In this document: piece after piece, positions 8,521 to 16,398 of the stretch
Position numbering within the stretch: the first letter of the stretch is position 1
How the letters are laid out: each line of letters opens with the position of its first letter
Assembly: GCA_965224415.1 (NCBI GenBank)
Contig: CBDCZB010000003.1
Location: 372,001-436,000 of the forward strand
Reading direction: 5' to 3'
DNA: 64,000 nucleotides
Origin: DAOUJI01 sp965224415
GTDB taxonomy: Bacteria; Chloroflexota; Dehalococcoidia; Lucifugimonadales; JAGWBF01
Translations under genes and position numbers: made by a program
The notes under the pieces: generated by a model
What the model saw: only the letters and a program-made list of their open reading frames with translations
Database searches by the model: none
Told to the model about the DNA's origin: nothing

Positions 8521-9009
8521 CTACCTTGGGGATGCACCATTGTTTCTTGAGCCACGGCTTGAGCGTGTTTTTTTTAGCCGCAGGCGGACCGTCTCGGGAG
8601 ATAAAGACTCCACCAATCCCAACTCCACCACCTTGCCCGCCAGGGCCCGCATGGTCCAGTGGTCATGACCGTCGGGCACCGGGCTGCAGGCCAAGGCTAT
8701 CAGGTGGGCCTCCACCCTTTCATCCACCTTTCTGGGCCGGTTGACCTGGTTATGGTGCCTCAGCACCTCGTCCAGTCCTTCCTCGGCATACCGCCGCTTG
8801 GTGCGGAACACGGTCCGCTCCGACACGTCCAGTGCGGTGGCCACCTGGGGGGCGGTCCAGCCCTCATCTATCTTGATCAGGATGCGGGCCCGGGTAATCG
8901 CCTGTGCGGAACTCCTCCCAGCCCTGATCATCTTCCTGAGCCGTCCCTTTTCCTGTGTTGCCAGCCGGACTCCGTACTTCTCCTGCACCATGACCACCTC
9001 ACATCCCAC
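8521..9009 (-). CDS. IS630 transposase, N-terminal HTH part (copy 1)
   Basis: A 162-residue frame with two HTH motifs: AQAITRARILIKIDEGWTAPQVATALDVSERTVFRTKRRY (HTH_29/HTH_32 type) and a second winged region ending LSPETVRLRLKK. It binds the element ends. After the codons CTA AAA AAA ACA the zero frame reads unrelated residues and stops, while the -1 frame continues into the catalytic domain. The poly-A run of eight is therefore a likely programmed frameshift or slippage site. Confidence 0.9.
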   Translation of the reverse strand: MGCEVVMVQEKYGVRLATQEKGRLRKMIRAGRSSAQAITRARILIKIDEGWTAPQVATALDVSERTVFRTKRRYAEEGLDEVLRHHNQVNRPRKVDERVEAHLIALACSPVPDGHDHWTMRALAGKVVELGLVESLSPETVRLRLKKTRSSRGSRNNGASPR

Positions 9010-9084
9010 AACCCTTCGTCTATCCCCAAGGTAGCATCCTGTCTGGGCTCACGTACTAACTGACAATGCCAGATTGGCCGAATA

Positions 9085-9699
9085 CTAGTGCAAAGGAGAA
9101 AAAGCCGCCGGCTCCATGATTTTGCACTCGTTCCTGAGCAGCCATTCGTAGGTCAGCACAGGCCAGTGGGGGTCCCTCAACGACTGGCCTCTGAGGTACT
9201 CGCGCTCCTCCAAGTCCTTGTAGGCCCAGAGGTGGTACCACTTGTTGAGGCGGCCCATTTCCGGGTACCAAGCAGCCACCAGGGGCGAGTACTGCTCCCG
9301 GTATTCGATGGACTCGGACCACCGCTGGACCACGTGGGGGATGCCGCCAGGGATGTAGGAGTAGATGCGCATCTCGTAGATGTTCCCCAATTGCCGGTTT
9401 CCCAGGGGCTTCATGAAGGGCGCCGGGGACATGACCTCCACCTGGACATTCAGGGTCAGGTCGTCGACCTGCGGGGGCCACCCGGGTTCCTGGGCGGCTT
9501 CCGTCCGCACCCTGGCCCGGTGCGCCAGGTCCTCATAAGGCCAGACGTGTATCACCTGGTTCAGGGGGCCAATGACGGTGTGCCAGAAGGCCCCCAGCTT
9601 CGAGTGCTTCTCACGGCTTGCCAGCTTCTCAGCGAACCGCTGCTCGTACTCGGACACCGCGCCGGGCCTCAGCGTCTCGGTCCTCATCTCATATATCAT
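9085..9699 (-). CDS. NIPSNAP family protein
   Basis: A 204-residue protein made of two NIPSNAP (dimeric alpha+beta barrel) repeats: MIYEMRTETLRPGAVSEYEQ with FWHTVIGPLNQVIHVWPYEDL, then YEMRIYSYIPGGIPHVVQ with MGRLNKWYHLWAYKDL. The ATG at 9699 is chosen over upstream starts because it gives the family N-terminus and the same length as its neighbour at 9734. The molecular role of NIPSNAP proteins in bacteria is not established. The last base of its TAG stop complement coincides with the last base of an IS630 copy, so the stop is formed across the insertion junction. Confidence 0.85.
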   Translation of the reverse strand: MIYEMRTETLRPGAVSEYEQRFAEKLASREKHSKLGAFWHTVIGPLNQVIHVWPYEDLAHRARVRTEAAQEPGWPPQVDDLTLNVQVEVMSPAPFMKPLGNRQLGNIYEMRIYSYIPGGIPHVVQRWSESIEYREQYSPLVAAWYPEMGRLNKWYHLWAYKDLEEREYLRGQSLRDPHWPVLTYEWLLRNECKIMEPAAFSPLH

Positions 9700-9733
9700 G
9701 GGTCGTTCCCGTTGGGCGACCGTACGGTCGCCT

Positions 9734-10348
9734 CTACCGTATGGGCGAGAATGACGCCGGGTTGAGTATCTTGTTCTCCTGGCCAAGCCAGTACTGGCGG
9801 GTGGGAGGCGGCCACTTGGGGTCCGACAACGCCTCGGCGCGTACTCTGTCGCGCTCGGCCAGGCTAGGGTAAGCCCAGACATGGTACCAGCGGTTCAGCC
9901 CGCCTATTTCAGTGTAGCCGGTGAACACGTTGGGCGAGTACTTTTCCCGGGCCGGAAGGGAGTCTTTCCAGGCCTCAATGACGTGGGGCAAAGCGCCCGG
10001 CTGGAAGGTGTAGATGCGTATTTCGAACACGGGGCCAATCTCCGCCGGCTCCAGGGCTTTGGCGAAGGGCGCGGGCTCGATGATTACGTTCTCCATGTTC
10101 AGGATCAGGTCCTGGGTCTTCGGGGGCCAGTTGGGGCTTTTGGCGGCCTCCGCCCGTATAGCGGCCCTGGCGTTCAGGTCTTCGTAGGGCCAGATGTGGA
10201 CGACCTGGTTCAGCGGGCCGATGCTCGTGTGCCAGAAGGCCGCCATGGGGGACAGGTGGGTCCTGTGGGGCAGGGCCTCTTCCACCCGCCGTTCGAACTC
10301 TTCGATGGAACCGGGCCTCATGTCGTAGGTGCGCAGCTCGTAAATCAT
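9734..10348 (-). CDS. NIPSNAP family protein
   Basis: A second 204-residue two-repeat NIPSNAP protein: MIYELRTYDMRPGSIEEFER with FWHTSIGPLNQVVHIWPYEDL, then FEIRIYTFQPGALPHVIEAW with IGGLNRWYHVWAYPSLAERD. It lies 34 bp upstream of the 9085-9699 gene on the same strand and is clearly a tandem paralogue; the two form a probable operon. Two adjacent NIPSNAP genes often sit near catabolic genes in environmental genomes, but the substrate or partner cannot be read from the sequence. The ATG at 10348 has a GGAGG complement (cctcc) immediately upstream at about 10353. Confidence 0.87.
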   Translation of the reverse strand: MIYELRTYDMRPGSIEEFERRVEEALPHRTHLSPMAAFWHTSIGPLNQVVHIWPYEDLNARAAIRAEAAKSPNWPPKTQDLILNMENVIIEPAPFAKALEPAEIGPVFEIRIYTFQPGALPHVIEAWKDSLPAREKYSPNVFTGYTEIGGLNRWYHVWAYPSLAERDRVRAEALSDPKWPPPTRQYWLGQENKILNPASFSPIR

Positions 10349-10539
10349 GTAACCTCCAGATGTCTCGAAATGGCGCCGAAAGTAAAGAGGGTCAAGAGTC
10401 GTGTTATTCTACTTCAGCCCACTAGAGGCGGCAACCGCCTGCGGCGGTCGGTCCATTCTCGTTCGCCCTGAGCGTGTCGAAGGGCGGTTCTGTAGACGAC
10501 CATTGGGACGAGACACAGTAAAGCTCTGGAAGACGATTG

Positions 10540-11301
10540 ATGGACGGCATGGGACGGCTGACGGGTAAGACGGCGCTTGTTACGGGAGGGGCCAGGGGAA
10601 TGGGCGCCGCCCAAGCCCGGCTGCTGGCCAGTGAAGGCGCCGCGGTCGTCATCGGTGACATCCGGGACGATGAAGGCCTTGAGCAGGTCCGTTTGATCGA
10701 GAAGAGTGGGGGCCGCGCAACATATCGTCATCTCGATGTATCGGAGGAGTCCGACTGGGTTGAGGCCGTCGACAGCGCCGTGGAGATGATGGGCGGACTC
10801 CACATACTGGTGAACAACGCGGGTATAGGCCAACGGCTTTCCATCGAGCAGACAAGCGAGGAACTTTGGGACCGGGTCATGGCCGTCAACGCCAGAGGCC
10901 CCTTCCTGGGCGTCAAGCATTCCATCCCCCACATGAGGAGGGCCGGCGGCGGCTCAGTCGTCAACATCTCCTCCATTGCCGCAATAGTCGCCGGAGGTAC
11001 GTCAGCCGTCTACCACGCCTCCAAGGCGGCTGTCCGCCTGTTCACCAAGGCGGCGGCAGTGCAGCTTGCGCCCTACGGCATCAGGGTCAACTCCATTCAC
11101 CCGGGAGATGTGATAACGCCTATGACGGCCGCTTACTTTGCAGACCCCGCCAACGTCGAAGACCGGATACGGAAGACTCCGCTGGGCCGTATAGGGACCC
11201 CGGAGGACGTAGCCCAGGCTGTCCTCTTCCTGGCTTCCGACGAATCCTCATACATGACAGGCGCCGAGCTTGTCCTCGACGGAGGTCGCACGGCCCAGTA
11301 A
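10540..11301 (+). CDS. short-chain dehydrogenase/reductase (SDR)
   Basis: A 253-residue classical SDR. It has the cofactor motif TGGARGMG near residue 15, NNAG near 90, the catalytic Ser in NISSIAAIV, and YHASK (Tyr-x3-Lys), with the C-terminal FLASDESSYMTGAELVLDGG that closes the Rossmann fold. It oxidises or reduces a hydroxyl or carbonyl group with NAD(P). A GDI after the second strand suggests NAD(H) preference, but this is only indicative. The ATG at 10540 is used; a TTG immediately before and an ATG at 10552 are alternatives. The gene is divergent from the NIPSNAP pair. Confidence 0.9.
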   Translation: MDGMGRLTGKTALVTGGARGMGAAQARLLASEGAAVVIGDIRDDEGLEQVRLIEKSGGRATYRHLDVSEESDWVEAVDSAVEMMGGLHILVNNAGIGQRLSIEQTSEELWDRVMAVNARGPFLGVKHSIPHMRRAGGGSVVNISSIAAIVAGGTSAVYHASKAAVRLFTKAAAVQLAPYGIRVNSIHPGDVITPMTAAYFADPANVEDRIRKTPLGRIGTPEDVAQAVLFLASDESSYMTGAELVLDGGRTAQ

Positions 11302-11431
11302 ATGTGGGGTCGGGGCGCCGCTGGTGGATGTTTCTACGTAATGGCGGGTTTGTTCGGACGAATATATACTCTACGAGGCAACGCCCGTACCGGAACGACT
11401 CACTCTTATCAACTGACCTTTTGGACTAGCC

Positions 11432-11569
11432 GTGAACTCTACTATTCCGTCTGAGCGTGGGAATCTCATTCCCCTGAGCGAAGCTGCTCGCATCAGAGGT
11501 TACAGCGCCGGCCATGTGCGTTATCTGGTTGCGCGGGGCTTAGTGGCAGGATGGGGAATAGGGCTTTAG
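11432..11569 (+). CDS. small helix-turn-helix protein or remnant
   Basis: A 45-codon frame from GTG 11432 reading NSTIPSERGNLIPLSEAARI, then RGYSAGHVRYLVARGLVAG and a TAG at 11567. The central part matches the MerR/excisionase-like HTH that begins with 'LSEAA' and continues 'GYSxxHVRxLVxxG'. It stops early, before the usual recognition-wing residues, so it is probably a truncated HTH gene. Its stop lies 8 bp before the DpnI-like start, in a position where a control protein could sit. Confidence 0.4.
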   Translation: MNSTIPSERGNLIPLSEAARIRGYSAGHVRYLVARGLVAGWGIGL

Positions 11570-11577
11570 GCGCGAGC

Positions 11578-12363
11578 ATGAATCTCCAAATGGACCCGTC
11601 AGTCGGAGCAGGATACTCCAGCAATTCACAGATCTCTCGGCGAGTGAGTGAGGACTGGGCTGCCCATAATCTCTTCTGCCTGGCCTGTCCGTCAGCCCAC
11701 GTACTCTCGGAATCCCCCAACCGGCCCGTTCTGGACTACAAGTGTCCGGAGTGCGACGCGGCATATCAACTGAAAAGCCAGCGCCACGCGTTTGGAACGT
11801 CGGTTACAAATTCGGCCTATGGGAAGAAGATCAAGGCTATAGAGCAAGGGCGGGCGCCCCACTATGTGTTCTTGCGCTACACCGTACCAGCCTGGTATGT
11901 CACTGATTTGTTCGTCGTTCCGGGCCATTTTTTCACCCGCGCTGTAATAGAAGAGAGGCCCCCATTGAAGAAAGGCGCACGGCGAGAAGGCTGGGTCGGA
12001 TCGAAAATCTTACTGAATGAATTACCGGCCGACGGCCAGGTTTCAGTGGTTGACTACGGGATTGCCCGTGACCCAGCCGATGTTAGGTCGGACTGGAGGA
12101 AGTTCGACTTCCTGAGATTGGATTCCCGCGCACATGGTGGATGGGGCGCCGAAATCCTCTCATGTGTTCGCAGACTGTATGCAGCCACCGGAAATCAGGA
12201 GTTTACGCTCCAGGACTTTTATGCCCAGTTTACGGACGAGTTGGCCCGACGCCACCCTGAGAACCATCACGTCGAACCCAAAATCCGGCAGCAACTCCAA
12301 GTGTTGAGGAAAGGCAATGTGCTGAAGTTCCTGGGCAAAGGGCGGTATCGGGTCATCGGCTAG
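11578..12363 (+). CDS. DpnI-type methyl-directed restriction endonuclease (Dam-replacing family)
   Basis: A 261-residue protein that matches the DpnI/Dam-replacing family throughout. Landmarks are NSQ..R.VSEDW near 16-27, a zinc site C34-x2-C37 and C56-x2-C59, RPPLKKGARREGWVGSKILL, and the C-terminal winged helix RQQLQVLRKGNVLKFLGKGRYR. DpnI cuts GATC only when adenine-methylated. In DpnI the catalytic residues are D53, E64 and K66; here D53 and K66 are present but position 64 is Gln (AAYQLKS). QxK variants are active in some PD-(D/E)xK families, so activity is uncertain. The ATG at 11578 is chosen because it gives the same spacing to SEDW as DpnI. Confidence 0.85.
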   Translation: MNLQMDPSVGAGYSSNSQISRRVSEDWAAHNLFCLACPSAHVLSESPNRPVLDYKCPECDAAYQLKSQRHAFGTSVTNSAYGKKIKAIEQGRAPHYVFLRYTVPAWYVTDLFVVPGHFFTRAVIEERPPLKKGARREGWVGSKILLNELPADGQVSVVDYGIARDPADVRSDWRKFDFLRLDSRAHGGWGAEILSCVRRLYAATGNQEFTLQDFYAQFTDELARRHPENHHVEPKIRQQLQVLRKGNVLKFLGKGRYRVIG

Positions 12364-12460
12364 GTTGCGTGGCGACTGCTGTAAGCCAAACATTGACAAG
12401 TACACCGAATTCGATCAACGATCCCGATCTCAATTCAACAATGTTGGATCGGGAGGCCTG

Positions 12461-12703
12461 ATGAATCAATGGGAATCCGGGAGCTATGAGTGGAACGAGG
12501 AGCAGGTAGTCGAGGCGATTGTTGGATACTTGGGGAATGTGGAAGGGATACGCGGCGTTAATTTGGTTAGCCAGGGATTCGCTGCCATGTTTCAAGCGTT
12601 GGTCAGAATTTCATTCGTCAACGGGGAAGTGATACGACTGGGTGTTGGTTACGTGGAAGATGAAGAAGATCAGGAGGCATTCGACGACCGTTTTCCGCCG
12701 TAG
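12461..12703 (+). CDS. hypothetical protein, 80 residues
   Basis: A short acidic protein (MNQWESGSYEWNEEQ, then VVEAIVGYLGNVEGIRGVNL, ending EDEEDQEAFDDRFPP). The ATG at 12461 has GGGAGG 4 nt upstream (12451-12456). No family is recognised. It lies about 100 bp after the DpnI-like gene on the same strand and could be co-transcribed with it, but no functional link can be read from the sequence. Confidence 0.5.
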   Translation: MNQWESGSYEWNEEQVVEAIVGYLGNVEGIRGVNLVSQGFAAMFQALVRISFVNGEVIRLGVGYVEDEEDQEAFDDRFPP

Positions 12704-12816
12704 ACGCCGTTAGGCTTTAGACCGTTGGGGGAATCTGTCGCAATTAGTTGGTCGTTGACTTCCACAACCGCGGGTCGATAGGTCAAATTCAACGTAGAGA
12801 ATGTAGGGGGTTCCAA

Positions 12817-13842
12817 ATGAAAGCCATTGTTTATGAGTCGGGCGGGGTAGAGACGCTGGGCATAAGCCAGGTACCGGATCCGGTGGCCGGGCCTGGGGAG
12901 GTCGTGGTGCGGGTGCGGGCGTGCGCCATGAACCACGCCGACGTTTGGGGCCACAAGTCCGAGGGGCCGCGTTTCGGAGGACCCAGAATCTTGGGACGGG
13001 ACGTGGCCGGCGTAATCGAGGAGGTGGGGGAAGGCGTGGCCTGCTGGGCCAAGGGGGACCCCGTTGTGGTGGCGCCGGGCGTAAGCTGCAACGTCTGCTT
13101 CCACTGCCAGCACGGGCAACACTCCGACTGCCCCGAATACGGGATGCTGGGCGCCAAAGTCGACGGAGGCTACGCGGAGCTGATGAAGGTCTCGGCCATG
13201 AACCTTTACCCAAAGCCCGAGAATCTCAGCTATGAAGAGGCGGCGTCGATTCCCCTGGTGTTCATCACGGCCTGGCGGTGCCTGGTGGAAAAGGCCCGTG
13301 TCCAGCCTGGGGAGTGGGTGCTGGTGAACGCAGCCGGAAGCGGAGTAGGCATAGCCGCCATCCAGATAGCCCGGATGCTTGGCGCGCGTGTGGTGACTAC
13401 GGCCAGCAGCCAGGAGAAGCGGGAAAGAGGACTCGAGCTTGGGGCCGCTGCCGCCGTGGACTACACACAGGAGGGGTGGCCTGACATGGTTGTCAGGGCC
13501 ACCGGCGGAGGCGCCCACGTTGCGGTGGACAGTGTAGGCGGCCAGACCCTCATGGACACCTTCCGCGCCATGGCCTACGCCGGACGGGTTATCAACTGCG
13601 GATTCACGGCAGGGACAGGCATGGAGTTCGACTGGGGCGAGTTCCGGGGCAAGCGGCTGTCCCTGCTTATGTCCTTCATGGGGAGCAATAGCTACCTGCA
13701 CGACATCATGCGGCTCGTCAAGGACGGTCGGCTCAAGCCGGTGGTCCACAAAGTCTTCCCCTTCAGCCAGGTCCAGGAAGCCCACAGCGCCATGCTGAAC
13801 AGGGAGAATTTCGGGAAGATTGTCCTGACCTGGGAGGAGTGA
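12817..13842 (+). CDS. zinc-type alcohol dehydrogenase/MDR family protein
   Basis: A 341-residue medium-chain dehydrogenase/reductase. Starting MKAIVYESGGVETL, it has a GroES-like half with the structural-zinc cysteines CNVCFHCQHGQHSDC, then the Rossmann half with VNAAGSGVGIAAIQIARMLGA and VDSVGGQTLMDTF. It transfers hydride between an alcohol, enoyl or quinone-like substrate and NAD(P). The ATG at 12817 follows a GGGGG tract 7 nt upstream. The specific substrate is not identifiable. It stands alone between a hypothetical gene and an intergenic repeat. Confidence 0.88.
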   Translation: MKAIVYESGGVETLGISQVPDPVAGPGEVVVRVRACAMNHADVWGHKSEGPRFGGPRILGRDVAGVIEEVGEGVACWAKGDPVVVAPGVSCNVCFHCQHGQHSDCPEYGMLGAKVDGGYAELMKVSAMNLYPKPENLSYEEAASIPLVFITAWRCLVEKARVQPGEWVLVNAAGSGVGIAAIQIARMLGARVVTTASSQEKRERGLELGAAAAVDYTQEGWPDMVVRATGGGAHVAVDSVGGQTLMDTFRAMAYAGRVINCGFTAGTGMEFDWGEFRGKRLSLLMSFMGSNSYLHDIMRLVKDGRLKPVVHKVFPFSQVQEAHSAMLNRENFGKIVLTWEE

Positions 13843-13849
13843 ACGCTCC

Positions 13850-14005
13850 GACCCTGGGAGAGGGGTGAGGTGAGGGTTAGCACCCCGCTCTCGCCAGTTC
13901 GCAAGAACCCTGGATTCCGGCCTGCGCCGGAATGACGGGACCGTGGGGGAAGGAGTAGTTGCTCCCCCTCTCCCCGCTGGGAGAGGGCCGGGGTGAGGGC
14001 ACAGC
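13850..14005 (+). repeat. intergenic palindromic repeat
   Basis: Non-coding sequence between the MDR gene and the HemQ-like gene. It holds a perfect hairpin ATTCCGGC-CTGC-GCCGGAAT near 13915-13934 and facing CTGGGAGAGG / CCTCTCCC tracts. Such palindromes with this 'tccggcctgcgccgga' core are dispersed repeats in many environmental genomes. A shorter relative (CTTCCCC-TTGT-GGGGGAAG) occurs near 42487. Confidence 0.55.
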
Positions 14006-14046
14006 CTACGTGGTACAATGTGTCCGACTATCTACCGGAGGGCGTC

Positions 14047-14742
14047 ATGGCCCAGGAATTCAAGGGCCGTTTCATAAAGTATTCCTTCTACAAGGCCGAC
14101 CCCAGTTGGAAGCTGCTCCCCGATAATGAGCGTGACCGCGGGAAGCGGGAGTTCGCCGCCGTGGTGGACGAGTTCTCTTCGAGGATGGGCATAGCCAGCT
14201 ACAGCTTGCTGGGGACCAGGGGCGACGTGGATTTCCTGCTCTGGAAGGTGAGCGAGTCCCTGGACCTGCTGGACAGTCTGGCTGTCCAATTGAACCGCAC
14301 CGGACTGGGCAGGCGTCTCCAAATGCCCCATTCCTACCTGGCCATGACTAAGCGTTCCCCGTACATCGACAGCCACGCCCATGAAGGCCAGGACGGCTCA
14401 GGCGAGGGCTTCCGGGCCATCGGTCGGGACTACCTTTTCGTCTACCCCTTCGTAAAGACCCACGACTGGTACCAGCTTCCCAAAGACGAACGGCAGCGCA
14501 TGATGAACGAGCACTTCCAGGTGGGGCACAAGTACCCGTCGGTGAAGATAAGCACCTCGTATTCTTTCGGGTTCGACGACCAAGAGTTTGTGCTCGGTTT
14601 CGAGACCGCCAATCCCGTCGATTTCCTGGACCTGGTGATGGAGCTGCGGGAGGCCGAGGCCAGGCCGTATACGGAGAGGGACACGCCCATATTCACCTGC
14701 ATCCACAAGCCCCTGAGGGAATGCCTAGACGGCCTGGGGTGA
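14047..14742 (+). CDS. chlorite dismutase/HemQ family heme protein
   Basis: A 231-residue dimeric alpha-beta barrel protein of the chlorite dismutase family. In the C-terminal half YPFVKTHDWYQL has the Tyr and Lys found in coproheme decarboxylases (Y-P-x-x-K), followed by RMMNEHFQVGHKY with a His at the expected proximal position, then SFGFDDQEFVLGFE. HemQ (coproheme decarboxylase) completes heme b synthesis in many monoderms. The distal pocket residue cannot be assigned without alignment (KISTSYS region), so a chlorite dismutase-like or unknown activity is not excluded. The ATG at 14047 has GGAGG 5 nt upstream (14037-14041). No other heme gene is adjacent. Confidence 0.8.
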   Translation: MAQEFKGRFIKYSFYKADPSWKLLPDNERDRGKREFAAVVDEFSSRMGIASYSLLGTRGDVDFLLWKVSESLDLLDSLAVQLNRTGLGRRLQMPHSYLAMTKRSPYIDSHAHEGQDGSGEGFRAIGRDYLFVYPFVKTHDWYQLPKDERQRMMNEHFQVGHKYPSVKISTSYSFGFDDQEFVLGFETANPVDFLDLVMELREAEARPYTERDTPIFTCIHKPLRECLDGLG

Positions 14743-14878
14743 CCGGCGCAGTCCCTGGAGAAAGCTGAACATGGCTCCGTCAGCCTGGGCAAAAAGCGTG
14801 GTAGCCCAGTCGAGCATCCCGATATTGTTGCCGTATAGTCAGTAGTGTAAGCTAGCTCAAATCCCACGGGAGGAATGA

Positions 14879-16060
14879 ATGGCTCTCAAAGTATATCCGG
14901 CCAGCCAGGAAGAGACGCTGGAAGCGTTGCTGGCGGTCGTCGAAGAGGTGCGCCCTGTCCTTGAGGCCCACGCTGAGGAAGGGGAAGTCATCAGCACTCT
15001 CCCTAAGGCTTCGGTGGAGGCCCTGTACGACGCTGGGCTGTTTGCCATAAAGCTGCCCAGGGTGTTGGGTGGAGCGGAAGCCGACCCCGTGGTCCAAATG
15101 GAGATAATCGAGGCCATCACCCGGATAGAGCCGTCAGCGGGCTGGTGTGTAATGATCGGCAGCTCCAGCGCGGGGCAGCCGGGAGCATATCTTAACGACG
15201 AAGCCTTGGAGACAGTTTTCCCCGGAGGACGTCCTCCGCGCGTGGCCTCATCCCTGGCCCAGGGAGGCTCCGCCGAGCCTGTGGACGGCGGCTATCGGGT
15301 CACCGGGAAATGGTCCTTTGCCAGTGGCATCCGCCACTCCAACTGGGTGCGTGGCGGCGCCCTCGTGCCCGGTGCCGAAAGCGAGGAGGAACGCCATATA
15401 GTCTGCATGATGCCCACGGAGCAGGTGAAGGTGCACGACAACTGGGACGTGATGGGGTTAAGAGGCACGGGAAGCTGCGACTTCTCCGTGAAAGACCTGT
15501 TCGTCCCGGAGATTTTCACCTGGGACGTGTGGAAGCCCACGATATACAGGGGCGGGGCCCTCTACCGGCTTGGCCGTCCTGGATTTGTGATTAACGAGCA
15601 CTCCGCCTTTGCCCTGGGCTGCGCGCGCAAGGCGATGGACATTGTCATGGAAAAGGCGGCTGTAAGGCAGCGGGGCTACTACAGCCGGCCTCCTCTATCC
15701 GAACGGGGAGCCTTCCAGAGGGACCTGGGAGAGTGTGACCTGAAGCTGCGGGCCGCCAAGGCCCTGGCGAAAGAGGTCATGGACGAAGGCTGGCAAGTCT
15801 CGTGCCAGGGTGAGACTCCCGGGCCCGAGCTTCAGTCTGCCATGCGGGCCACGTCCAGCTACGTCACCCAGGTTTCAGTAGAGGTGACGGAGATGCTGTT
15901 CAGGTACTCTGGAGGAGAGGCCATCTTCAACTCCAGCCAGCTTCAACGGTGCCTGCGGGACGTATACGCCGGAGGCCAGCACCTCATGGTCAGTGAACGG
16001 GCCGTGGAAAACCACGGGCGGTTCCTGCTGGGCCACCCCGACGCCAACCCCATGGGGTAG
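14879..16060 (+). CDS. acyl-CoA dehydrogenase-fold flavoprotein (probable monooxygenase)
   Basis: A 393-residue protein of the acyl-CoA dehydrogenase fold, closest in pattern to the flavin-dependent hydroxylase branch (HpaB-C2/DszC-like). Evidence includes KLPRVLGGAEADPVVQMEI, EPSAGWCVMIGSSSAG, GKWSFASGIRHSNWV and the C-terminal FRYSGGEAIFNSSQLQRCLRDVYAGGQHLMVS. True acyl-CoA dehydrogenases carry a catalytic Glu that is not evident here, so oxygenation with reduced flavin is the likelier chemistry. GGGAGG precedes the ATG at 14879. The last 80 bp of this gene are repeated at 19284-19363. Confidence 0.85.
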   Translation: MALKVYPASQEETLEALLAVVEEVRPVLEAHAEEGEVISTLPKASVEALYDAGLFAIKLPRVLGGAEADPVVQMEIIEAITRIEPSAGWCVMIGSSSAGQPGAYLNDEALETVFPGGRPPRVASSLAQGGSAEPVDGGYRVTGKWSFASGIRHSNWVRGGALVPGAESEEERHIVCMMPTEQVKVHDNWDVMGLRGTGSCDFSVKDLFVPEIFTWDVWKPTIYRGGALYRLGRPGFVINEHSAFALGCARKAMDIVMEKAAVRQRGYYSRPPLSERGAFQRDLGECDLKLRAAKALAKEVMDEGWQVSCQGETPGPELQSAMRATSSYVTQVSVEVTEMLFRYSGGEAIFNSSQLQRCLRDVYAGGQHLMVSERAVENHGRFLLGHPDANPMG

Positions 16061-16104
16061 GGTGCATCCAACCCATCCTTCAACTCCTAACCGCGTAAAA
16101 AGCG

Positions 16105-16136
16105 ACAGCCCCCGGGCTAGCCGGGGGCTGTTTCTA
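16105..16136 (+). terminator. rho-independent terminator
   Basis: Stem ACAGCCCCCGG / CCGGGGGCTGT with a short loop, followed by TTTCT, located 45 bp after the flavoprotein stop. It suits termination of the 14879-16060 transcript. Confidence 0.8.
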
Positions 16137-16298
16137 CGGTTAACGTTCGCGGTTCACAATAGACACGTAAAACTCCTATACTCATGAACAGTAGAATCAA
16201 AGTGAGCATGTGGTCAGCGGTGATTCTCTGTGGGAGGGACCGTGGTCAGAGCCCTACACTGCCTTCCATGGCCGATTGGGCTCGTTGGACCTAGACAA

Positions 16299-16319
16299 GT
16301 TCGATTCCCGGCAGGCCCA
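16299..16319 (+). other. tRNA 3'-end fragment (possible attachment-site relic)
   Basis: These 21 bases read like the T-loop through the discriminator base of a tRNA gene: TTCGATT loop, CCCGG, then CAGGCCC and A. The matching 5' T-stem strand and the GGGCCTG acceptor strand are absent upstream, so this is not a whole tRNA. Integrases commonly leave such 3'-end copies. No integrase lies next to it, so the origin is inferred. Confidence 0.35.
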
Positions 16320-16398
16320 TCAACGAGCAATTCCACACCATTTGAGCTCCATCAGGGGCGTAGAGCCTTGACGCTATATTTCTTGTGGAGTATATGCA

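Larger units (their letters stand above)
7864..9085 (-). mobile_element. IS630-family element, copy 1
   Basis: A 1222-bp element starting GTACTGAACC and ending GGCCGAATAC, whose complement GTATTCGGCC gives imperfect inverted repeats. It is flanked by a TA duplication (7862-7863 and 9086-9087) within a target that read CTAG before insertion, the known IS630 preference. Two minus-strand frames encode the transposase, joined by a run of eight T at 8568-8575. Three further copies lie at 48542, 50054 and 51278. Confidence 0.93.

Noticed and set aside
12670..13785. Minus-strand frame opposite the MDR dehydrogenase
   Set aside because: His- and Pro-rich composition typical of an antisense reading, and no start signal.
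16299..16319. A complete tRNA gene
   Set aside because: Only the 3' quarter is present: the T-stem 5' strand and the acceptor 5' strand cannot be found upstream, so it is listed as a fragment.
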